DNA from: Rhinopomastus cyanomelas
Lineage: Eukaryota > Chordata > Aves > Bucerotiformes > Rhinopomastidae
NCBI GenBank assembly: GCA_013400115.1
Contig: VXBP01001113.1
Coordinates: forward strand, 1,022,404-1,086,403
Direction: 5' to 3'
DNA: 64,000 nucleotides
Every line of letters starts with the position of its first letter. The first letter of the stretch is position 1. Positions 59,901 through 64,000 of this stretch are shown here, piece by piece. Under the pieces are notes generated by a model. That model did no database searches and was not told the DNA's origin. It was given only the letters and a program-made list of their open reading frames with translations. The translations under genes were made by a program, and so were the position numbers.

Positions 59901-61327
59901 CTGATTTGTGTATAAGCTTACCTGTTATGTTGTTCAGCACTTCTTTTAAGTCACTAAAGCTATGCAGCAGGGGATCTCTTTCTTCATCCTACAGGTCACA
60001 GACAGGAAAGAAGTCCTTTGTAAGGTAAACATATTCCTGAAGACAAATCTTAATAATGGGTCTGTAAAGACCTCACCTCAATATTCATATAATTACTGTG
60101 GGGTGAGTTTGTGACTGTCAGTGTATTTACTCCACCAAAATCAAGAGAACCCTTTCTCTCTTACTGCCAGTGCTCCCCAATGTCAGACAACCCAAATGTC
60201 AAAGCACAAGTTCAAGACTGAGCATTCTGGTTTGGTTTTATTGTCCTTAGAAGTACTTCTGATTAGCCTTCAGTTGTTTAATAAATTTCAGAGGAAATCT
60301 ACCTCATACCATATTGAAATGGCTCATCTGGATTTGCTATAATGTTAATCTATGCAGATTGTAATGGGAACAGACATGACATTTGGTGCCATTAAAATAA
60401 CTCGAAGAAAAGAACCACACAGCAAAATTTATATGAACAGGTAGCTAGCCTTATTCTATCTTTAAGCTATTAGAATAAGGAGGAGCAGCAAGTTCTGCAA
60501 GCTGGGTACACCCCACAGCCACACCTCTGGCTGGGTGGCAGTGAGCTCTAATGAAGAAATGCCCTGCCCTTTGACAAACTGAAACCACTTGTGCTGAATG
60601 ACAGCAATCATTCACGTGTACCACAGATACAGTACTACCACAGGAACGAAATGTACACTGTGGATACCGTAAACTGACCATCATTAGACTTGTAAACACT
60701 GTGTTAATGGCTTTTAACCAAACAGCTCTGAAACGGTTACGTTTCAGTTAGGTGTACAGTTAGCAGTCACAAAACACAGATAACAAAAAACCAATATGCC
60801 ACATGAAAAAATAAAAAAACCCCACTTATAAATAATTTCCACAATTTTTATTTCATTATGAAGGCTGTATTCTCTAAGAGGGCACAAAAGATATATATGA
60901 AAACATTGTGCTAAGTAAAATAACATCATGTGTTCAAAATCCCTGGCATACCAGACAATCCAAGTCTAAAATGGATTACTCCCATGTGGAACACACTGTG
61001 ACTTTTTTTTGTTTGTTTACAGGTTATATCAGCAGAAGATTTCCAGCTTTGTACATATTGCTGGCACGCAAGAAGCCCAAACTATTCAGCATGAGAAAAT
61101 GTAGAAAAAGTTATTCCAACTTTCCTTACAAAAGAACTATAATGAGTGCCAAAATAAATGGAGGTACCGTTCTAAAATCAAGTGGTTTCTGCCACAGCAC
61201 AAACAAGTAGCAACAACTGGAAGTGACTTACCAGGTGTGTGTGGGTGCTCCATCGGGCATTGCGCTTTATGGCTCCCACCACTGCATTGATTTCACCTTG
61301 TACAATGTAAATATTCTTATCCACCAT
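2934..61327 (-). CDS. GBF1: GBF1, Arf guanine nucleotide exchange factor, N-terminal part (seven exons joined)
   Basis: GBF1 activates Arf GTPases, mainly Arf1, at the cis-Golgi and ER-Golgi intermediate compartment, where it promotes COPI coat recruitment. Reading the minus strand, exons at 61327-61232, 59988-59922, 10699-10568, 5696-5578, 5135-5027, 4669-4609 and 2988-2934 join into 639 nt (213 codons) without a stop, and all six internal junctions keep phase. The product starts MVDKNIYIVQGE and ends GTNMKK, which I recognise as vertebrate GBF1 from memory. These 213 residues correspond to the DCB domain, which mediates dimerisation and contacts the HUS box. Lys91 and Glu130, reported as important for DCB dimerisation, are both present. 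The catalytic Sec7 domain and everything after residue 213 lie beyond base 1. The reading frame looks intact and functional. The related proteins BIG1/BIG2 also have DCB domains, but the sequence fits GBF1 much better. Confidence 0.96.
2989..4608 (-). other. GBF1: GBF1 intron 7 (1,620 nt)
   Basis: GT-AG intron between exons 7 and 8. Several pyrimidine- or purine-rich tracts are present. No repeat family or extra exon was recognised. Confidence 0.9.
4609..4669 (-). CDS. GBF1: GBF1 exon 7: residues 175-194
   Basis: This 61-nt exon has acceptor TCTTCGCAG and donor AAG|GTAAAC. It completes Glu175 and encodes LLRKSAEHTLVDMVQLLFT, ending with two bases of Arg195 (phase 2). The donor is weaker than the others at positions +5/+6, but the frame joins exactly to exon 8. 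An open frame on the opposite strand over this region is only a shadow. Confidence 0.96.
4670..5026 (-). other. GBF1: GBF1 intron 6 (357 nt)
   Basis: Short GT-AG intron, phase 1, between exons 6 and 7. No additional features seen. Confidence 0.93.
5027..5135 (-). CDS. GBF1: GBF1 exon 6: residues 139-174
   Basis: This 109-nt exon has acceptor TTTTCAG and donor GTG|GTAGGT. It encodes VLRTLLLTPVGAHLTNES followed by VCEIMQSCFRICFEMRLS, then the first base of Glu175. This is among the most conserved parts of the DCB domain and, from memory, matches mammalian GBF1 almost residue for residue. Only 357 nt separate it from exon 7. Confidence 0.97.
5136..5577 (-). other. GBF1: GBF1 intron 5 (442 nt)
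   Basis: Short GT-AG intron, phase 0, between exons 5 and 6. AT-rich. No additional features seen. Confidence 0.93.
5578..5696 (-). CDS. GBF1: GBF1 exon 5: residues 99-138
   Basis: This 119-nt exon has acceptor TTTTGCTCAG and donor CAG|GTAAGC. It completes Asp99 and encodes PSHEGTAEGMENMADAVTH, then ARFVGTDHASDEVVLMKILQ, ending in phase 0. Glu130, reported with Lys91 as important for DCB dimerisation, is in ASDEVV. As I recall it, the mammalian protein has proline where this copy has His126. The exon is 442 nt from exon 6. Confidence 0.97.
5697..10567 (-). other. GBF1: GBF1 intron 4 (4,871 nt)
   Basis: GT-AG intron, phase 1, between exons 4 and 5. I recognised no transposon or RNA gene in it. 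Open frames here, including 137-aa and 114-aa ones on the plus strand around 5.8-6.3 kb, have no recognisable domains and are probably chance. Confidence 0.88.
10568..10699 (-). CDS. GBF1: GBF1 exon 4: residues 55-98
   Basis: This 132-nt exon has acceptor TTTTAACAG and donor TAG|GTACGT. It completes Glu55 and encodes LSEIEPNVFLRPFLEVIR, then SEDTTGPITGLALTSVNKF, then LSYALI, ending with the first base of Asp99. Lys91, implicated in DCB-mediated dimerisation, falls in the segment TSVNKFLSYA. The segment is very close to the mammalian protein. The large intron 3 lies upstream and a 4.9-kb intron lies downstream. Confidence 0.96.
15655..15935 (-). mobile_element. CR1 LINE 3' fragment, old copy
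   Basis: In minus orientation this carries the hallmark start aatggtttgggttggaagag and the gcatgggcagggaacctccc segment. It then matches the antisense of the CR1 ORF2 C-terminus up to the gtcaccctatcactacaagc region. It is about 280 bp, 5'-truncated, with scattered differences and a degraded terminal 8-mer repeat, so it belongs to an older CR1 layer than the copies at 44-54 kb. It is in the same orientation as GBF1. Confidence 0.85.
26791..26846 (-). mobile_element. CR1 LINE 3' end, interrupted by the assembly gap
   Basis: This starts with agaatcatagaatcattagg and runs through gatcatctagtccaat, the antisense of the CR1 3' end seen at 44.9 kb and 50.8 kb. The element is cut off by the run of N at 26847. 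Its tail sequence type differs from the CR1 sequence found just after the gap. Confidence 0.88.
26847..27175. other. Assembly gap (329 N)
   Basis: An unbroken run of undetermined bases, flanked on both sides by CR1 sequence in minus orientation. The true length is unknown. Any translated frame across it is meaningless. Confidence 1.
27176..27322 (-). mobile_element. CR1 LINE fragment, left arm of an inverted pair
   Basis: Read on the minus strand it gives the CR1 ORF2 C-terminal region and start of the 3' UTR: gaggaagttcttcaccatga, then the conserved gttgcccagg and aaggccaggctggatgaggc segments, then cctgatctaggg. The 3' side is lost in the N gap. It belongs to the 'ggccaggctggatgaggc' CR1 type, unlike most copies in the window. 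Confidence 0.88.
27176..27430. repeat. Imperfect inverted repeat made by two abutting CR1 copies
   Basis: The left arm 27176-27276 is largely the reverse complement of 27324-27430, with a 47-nt spacer. Anchors visible in both arms are ggaatgggttgcccagg and ccaggctggatgaggc. Several mismatches and small indels separate the arms. A transcript through here could fold into a roughly 100-bp imperfect stem. Confidence 0.85.
27323..27482 (+). mobile_element. CR1 LINE 3' fragment, right arm of an inverted pair
   Basis: This starts abruptly at tggaatgggttgcccaggga and continues through aaggccaggctggatgaggc, gtccctgcccatggtagggg and ggaactggatgatcctgtgg to the 3' end near ctaacccagactga. It is a 5'-truncated copy of the same CR1 type as the preceding minus-strand piece, in opposite orientation and directly abutting it. 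Confidence 0.88.
27712..27811 (-). mobile_element. CR1-like 3' fragment, divergent
   Basis: This begins atcatagaatcatagaacag and continues ctggaagagaacttcaagat and catcaagtccaacc, the antisense of a CR1 3' end, then accactaaaccgtgtccctc as in some CR1 subfamilies. About 100 bp, with several substitutions compared with the usual ggttgggttggaa core, so probably old. Confidence 0.75.
40630..42131 (+). mobile_element. CR1 LINE copy, long but internally deleted and disabled
   Basis: About 1.5 kb of CR1 ORF2 plus the 3' end; the 5' boundary is uncertain (40560-40640). Plus-strand frames show the stretch between the endonuclease and RT domains (WLNRELLGKLKKKKKAYRSW near 40989-41050; DNKKGFFKYIAGKT), then RT segments KLDVHKSVGPDGMHSQVLRE, GNYRPVSLTSIPRKVMEQF and VVYLDFSKAFDTVSHSIL. 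A frameshift lies near 41320-41340 and a premature TAG at 41755-41757. At about 41970 the sequence jumps from the VVVNG motif straight to the ORF2 C-terminus (GVVESPSLEMFKTHMDMFLC), removing the catalytic FADD box. It ends with the usual CR1 3' UTR. It is antisense to GBF1 and cannot encode an active reverse transcriptase. Confidence 0.93.
43656..43691. repeat. Small tandem repeat, 16-nt unit, about 2.2 copies
   Basis: The unit ctgaggagatggagct occurs at 43656-43671 and 43672-43687, followed by ctga. The two copies are identical. Confidence 0.9.
44121..44136. repeat. Poly-T run
   Basis: A run of about 16 T. It is not attached to a recognisable retrocopy on either side. Confidence 0.85.
44626..44936 (+). 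mobile_element. CR1 LINE 3' fragment
   Basis: A 5'-truncated CR1 of about 310 bp. It encodes the end of ORF2 (NGCELEHRRFRVNLKRNFFP, then RVTEHWNRLPRGVVESPSLE, ending LCDLV and stop at 44862-44864), followed by the short 3' UTR gggggattggactagatgat and the terminal aatgattctatgattt. The frame is open through this piece, suggesting a fairly young insertion. Antisense to GBF1. Confidence 0.93.
45396..45958 (+). mobile_element. CR1 LINE RT-domain fragment lacking both ends
   Basis: About 560 bp of CR1 ORF2 with one uninterrupted frame. It holds the RT motifs GVPQGSVLGPILFNIFIDDL and SKFADDTKLG (the FADD catalytic box), then LQRDLDRLDRWAESNGMAFN, NMSQQCAQVAKRANGILACI and LYSALVRPHLEYCVQFWAP. It starts at the WLEGQAQRVVVNG segment and stops abruptly at a single N at 45959, after which the sequence is no longer CR1. 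It lacks both the 5' part and the 3' UTR, which is odd because CR1 copies are normally truncated only at the 5' end. Confidence 0.93.
45959..45959. other. Single ambiguous base at the end of a CR1 fragment
   Basis: One n between CR1 coding sequence (gggcccctc) and unrelated sequence (tgtgatactg). It may mark an assembly join or an unresolved base. Confidence 0.95.
48507..48598. repeat. A/C-rich low-complexity tract
   Basis: About 90 bases made almost only of A and C (runs such as aaacaaaacaaagaacaaac and caaacaaacacacaccac). No periodic unit is strictly kept. On the GBF1 strand it is T/G-rich. Confidence 0.8.
50786..50862 (+). mobile_element. CR1 LINE 3' tail, extremely truncated
   Basis: About 77 bp: gtgatcctgctgtggcaggg, gattagactagatgatcttt, gaggtcccttccaatcccta and the terminal atgattctatgattc. 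This is only the 3' UTR of CR1, nearly unchanged from the other copies. Antisense to GBF1. Confidence 0.92.
52888..52948. repeat. Tandem repeat, 19-nt unit, about 3.2 copies
   Basis: The unit taattactgagagaggttg is repeated without change at 52888, 52907 and 52926, followed by a partial taatg. Identical copies suggest recent expansion; the array is probably polymorphic. Confidence 0.93.
53700..53780 (+). mobile_element. CR1 LINE 3' tail, extremely truncated
   Basis: About 80 bp: cctgctgcggcagggggatt, ggactagatggtctttcgag, cccttccaatccctaatg and a terminal repeat tgactctgtgattct. It is 3' UTR only. It lies about 950 bp from the oppositely oriented CR1 at 54729. Confidence 0.92.
54650..54690. 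repeat. Imperfect tandem duplication, about 21-nt unit
   Basis: Two near copies of cattcaaagacctcagacat(g), at 54650-54670 and 54671-54690, with one substitution and one missing base in the second copy. Confidence 0.8.
54729..54962 (-). mobile_element. CR1 LINE 3' fragment
   Basis: About 234 bp in minus orientation: agaatcacagcatcacacag, then gatcatctagtccaatcccc, then the antisense of the ORF2 end (LPRGVVESPSLEMFKTHLDM, then FLCDLV and stop). A poly-C run sits in the 3' UTR near 54787. Truncated at the 5' side near 54962. Same orientation as GBF1. Confidence 0.9.
57873..57891 (+). other. Potential G-quadruplex motif
   Basis: The sequence gggggaggggaagggaggg has four runs of three or more G with loops of one to two bases, matching the usual G-quadruplex pattern. 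It lies in a purine-rich patch (about 57765-57920) deep in GBF1 intron 3, on the strand that is template for GBF1. No function can be assigned from sequence. Confidence 0.6.
59922..59988 (-). CDS. GBF1: GBF1 exon 3: residues 33-54
   Basis: This 67-nt exon lies between an acceptor ending CTGTAG and a CAG|GTAAGC donor. It encodes DEERDPLLHSFSDLKEVLNN followed by IT, then the first base of Glu55, so the following intron is in phase 1. This is the start of the DCB helical array. It sits 1.2 kb from the previous exon but about 49 kb from the next one. The phases match on both sides. Confidence 0.95.
59989..61231 (-). other. GBF1: GBF1 intron 2 (1,243 nt)
   Basis: Phase-0 GT-AG intron between the first coding exon and exon 3. 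No repeats or other genes recognised. Confidence 0.92.
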
Positions 61328-61337
61328 CCTGACAATC
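61232..61337 (-). CDS. GBF1: GBF1 first coding exon (exon 2): start codon and residues 1-32
   Basis: The acceptor is TTTTATTTTCAG, followed by 10 nt of 5' UTR and then ATG at 61327-61325. The start context AGGATGG has A at -3 and G at +4, a strong vertebrate start. The exon encodes MVDKNIYIVQGE...WSTHTHL, exactly 32 codons, and ends at a GTAAGT donor, so the next intron is in phase 0. An acceptor just upstream of the ATG means at least one non-coding exon lies further right, as in mammalian GBF1. My memory of the mammalian protein has proline at residue 31, where this copy has histidine. Confidence 0.95.
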
Positions 61338-62614
61338 CTGAAAATAAAAGTTAATTTGAATTAATCTCCAGCACCTGGGAATCATTCTCTTCCTCAGGTG
61401 AAACTTGAAGTTGGCCTAGTCAAGTGGGAGGCCTGTAGAAATGCAAGAAACTCTCTCGGATCTTTGTTTTGTGCATGCAGACAAATACAGTTCTTTTGCT
61501 AAAAGGAAGATAACAGTTTTCCACAGAGTGCATTTTCAGGACCATGAAAGCAGACAGTTAGTTACATGGCATCTATGAAGCAAGAAACAACTTTGCCAAG
61601 GCACATTACTTGTTTTTTTCTAGTTGATGGAAGTTCACAGAAAAACAAAGTATTAGGGTAGCAGGACAGACATCCATGATGATGCAATAACACATACATC
61701 TCCAGCACTTGGGCAAACTCCCACAGCCCTGCACAGAGCACAAAGCCAATTACAAAGCATCAGTGGCTGGAAAAACCTGGCCAGAGCAAAACTCTTACGT
61801 TATAAATTATTTTGTCAAAGTACCTATGTTGATGTCACACTTGCTTCATGAAAAATAGCATTCCAAAAAAGCAGGCAAGTAAAAGAGTCATGGGTAAAAT
61901 CCTACAAAGAAATAAGCAAACCCACAGACAGAATTAGATGGAACAGAGGAAGAAAAAGTGAAAAAACTAAAGGTAGACATTTACTCTCATGTAAATTTAG
62001 GCCATACAGGGAAAAAACTTAAACTGATGTACACAGAGAGAGAGAGAGGTACCATATCTGCAAATGAGAAGGATTGAGTGAAACCATAGCCAAGTAGTAA
62101 GTCTTTTAGAAGACAGGAGGAACCTAGCTTAAAATCACAACAAGCAGTCCCCACAGAAGCAAAAGACTGAAAACAGATGAAACACTGATCATTACACTTC
62201 AAATCAGACAGGCTCATTTAAAGTGCTCTGTTAGGGTGGCAGGGCAAGAAGCCATGAGCAGAATTTTTGTGTAGCAAAAGCAAAGTTGGAACGAAATAAT
62301 TTTGGTGTATATTCCAGACATCACACAGACATTTCAAAACAGAATACATCCTGGGTCTGTTGGGCTTCATGTTAATTCACATGTCAGATTTATCAACAAC
62401 ACTTCATATAGGTAAATATCCTCTGACTGAAAGAGACAAATTTGTTTCAGGAGTCTGCAAATAATGAAAAGAAAGCCAAATATTACAAAAAAAGATACCT
62501 TATCAAAGGAGAGAATCAGATTTGTTGTTTCAATTTTTTATGTTTATAATAAAACAAGTAATTTCATGGCAAAAATATTTCTTACGTCATTAGGTTAATT
62601 ATACCTAACGGTAT

Positions 62615-62700
62615 ATCACCAGAACGGCAAGGTGGAAGTGACCTCTGGAGATCTAGTTCAGCTAGTCCTGCCAGAGCAGGTTTTTGCAACTCTATCCTTT
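62615..62700 (-). mobile_element. Probable old CR1-like 3' fragment
   Basis: The segment aaggtggaagtgacctctgg, agatctagttcagctagtcc and ccagagcaggtttttgcaac resembles the antisense CR1 3' region (ggttggaagggacctctgga type). It is divergent and lacks the terminal repeat, so the assignment is tentative. Confidence 0.6.
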
Positions 62701-63332
62701 CACTGGTCACTATTTGAAAAGACTTGATGAAATGCACTCCTTTCTTCACTGAAGATTCCACTAAAGGTAACTTTATTCAAAAGTACAAAAATTTACTCTG
62801 CACACACCAAGAAACTTACTGGTCCTATGCAGACACACTACCCTGTCATGCTGGAGGTAGAAACTCAGATCTCTGAACATAATACAAAAAGCCCACTTAA
62901 CCATAAACACTGGGTAAAGGCAGGGGGAAATCCTACTTCAAATTTAAGCTTGCAGTTAACCAAGCAATAGCAGGCACAAATTCCAGCAACTATCTGCAGG
63001 CAAAGGACCTTTTCAATTTTGTGCTGGAGATGGAACAATAATTACAGGGTGGGGGGAAGTCAGACAACTATTTTCAGAGGGATGGTGCTGGTATGCTAAA
63101 CCCATCAAAAGCACCATCTACCCCTCGAAACGTTTACTTCAAGCAATGGGAATAGCGCCTCTAAATTCTGCACTTCCCCTTTTAAAGCAGCCAATAATTT
63201 CAGTATGTAACTCAGTTGGACTGATGAGAGCATGGTCACAGTCAAGCAAAATCATTACAATGAAAAGCAAAACCTCCTAACGCTGAAGGTCATAAAAAAT
63301 GTTGAAACAACCCCTCTAGCAAAGCCATAGTT

Positions 63333-63878
63333 CTGACACTACTCTGCCCTGGTGAGACCACATCTGGAGTATTGTGTCCAGTTCTGGGCTCCTCAGTTCC
63401 AGAGGGATGTGGAGCTGCAGGAAAGAGTCTAGCATAGGGCAATGAGGATGATGAAGGAAGCGGAGCACCTCCCTTATGAGGAGAGGCTGAGGGAGCTGGG
63501 TCTCTTGAGCTTGGAGAAGAGGAGACTGTGGGGTGACCTCATTAATGTCTATAAACATTTGAGGGGTGGGTGTCAGGAGGATGGAGCTGGGCTCTTCTCA
63601 GTGTCACCAAGTGATAGGGCAAGGTGCAATGGTTGTAAGCTGGAACACAGAAGGTTCCACATCAATCTGAGAAGGAACTTCTTCACAGTGAGGGTGACAG
63701 GGCACTGGAACAGGCTGCCCAGGATGGTTGTGGAGTCCCCTTCAATGGAGACATTTAAGACCCGCCTGGACGTGTTCTTTTGCGACTTGATGTAGGTGAT
63801 CCTGCTGTGGCAGGGGGATTGGACCAGACGATCTTTTGAGGTCCCTTCCAATCCCTAACAATTCTGTGATTCTGTGAC
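63333..63878 (+). mobile_element. CR1 LINE 3' fragment, about 545 bp
   Basis: This starts within the ORF2 C-terminal region (ctgccctggtgagaccacat, coding VRPHLEYCVQFWA-like sequence). It continues with MRMMKEAEHLPYEERLRELG, LLSLEKRRLWGDLINVYKHL, GNG-like CKLEHRRFHINLRRNFFTV and RVTGHWNRLPRMVVESPSME, ending at a TAG near 63795. The 3' UTR (gtgatcctgctgtggcaggg) and terminal attctgtgattctgtga follow. An in-frame TAG lies near 63429. Antisense to GBF1, in intron 1. Confidence 0.93.
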
Positions 63879-64000
63879 ACCTTTTGATGCATTCAGATCA
63901 AGCCTGGATGCCTTTATTAAAAGCAATCAATACAATACAAGGGACTCAATGCAGAAAGAAACTAATTAAGTTCTGCAGACAAAAAGAAGAAAAGTACGTA

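Larger units (their letters stand above)
10700..59921 (-). other. GBF1: GBF1 intron 3 (about 49 kb)
   Basis: This single phase-1 intron separates residue 55 coding material in exons 3 and 4. By stretch: 10.7-15.6 kb is unique AT-rich sequence with a poly-C run near 10871-10882; 15.66-15.94 kb is an old CR1; 15.9-26.8 kb is unique sequence with poly-C runs near 18045 and 21190; 26.8-27.8 kb is CR1 copies and an N gap; 27.8-40.6 kb is unique; 40.6-45.96 kb is three CR1 pieces; 45.96-50.8 kb is unique with an A/C-rich tract at 48.5 kb; 50.8-55.0 kb is three CR1 copies and small tandem repeats; 55.0-59.9 kb is unique with a G-rich motif near 57.88 kb. The length includes the N gap, whose true size is unknown. 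Confidence 0.9.
61338..64000 (-). other. GBF1: GBF1 intron 1, partial
   Basis: Sequence upstream of the first coding exon up to the window edge. There is no CpG-rich patch or other sign of the promoter or non-coding exon 1, so those are inferred to lie further right. It contains a short GA dinucleotide run near 62036-62048, a divergent CR1 near 62.65 kb and a larger CR1 at 63.3-63.9 kb. Confidence 0.8.

Noticed and set aside
61338..64000. Search for the GBF1 promoter and non-coding exon 1
   Set aside because: No CpG-rich segment or credible promoter appears. The region is AT-rich intron with CR1 copies, so the promoter is probably outside the window.

Overview
The window is vertebrate nuclear DNA, almost certainly from a bird. 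It is AT-rich and mostly non-coding. It carries many CR1 retrotransposon copies, most ending in the short 'gattctatgattct' type 3' repeat typical of avian CR1, and it holds widely spaced exons with GT-AG splice sites. I cannot name the species. Several CR1 copies look young, so this lineage probably had recent CR1 activity.

The only protein-coding gene I can support is GBF1 (Golgi brefeldin A-resistant guanine nucleotide exchange factor 1), on the minus strand. Seven exons are present, from the start codon at 61327 down to 2934. They join into one open frame of 639 nt (213 codons) with matching phases at every junction. These codons make up essentially the N-terminal DCB (dimerisation/cyclophilin-binding) domain. 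The non-coding first exon and promoter lie to the right of the window. The HUS, Sec7 and later domains lie to the left.

Layout, right to left along the gene: partial intron 1 (61338-64000) with one CR1; first coding exon (61232-61337); intron 2 (1.2 kb); exon 3 (59922-59988); a very long intron 3 (10700-59921, about 49 kb) that holds most of the repeats, a 329-base run of N and a single ambiguous base; exon 4 (10568-10699); intron 4 (4.9 kb); then exons 5, 6, 7 and 8 between 5.7 and 2.9 kb; and the start of intron 8. Exon numbers assume one upstream non-coding exon.

CR1 copies occur in at least two sequence types and in both orientations. The notable ones are a 1.5-kb copy with an internal deletion (40.6-42.1 kb), an RT-domain fragment lacking both ends and stopping at an N (45.4-45.96 kb), and two CR1 copies in inverted orientation beside the assembly gap (27.2-27.5 kb). 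I found no RNA genes, CRISPR arrays, viral genes or unknown multi-gene system. The remaining sequence reads as ordinary intron.
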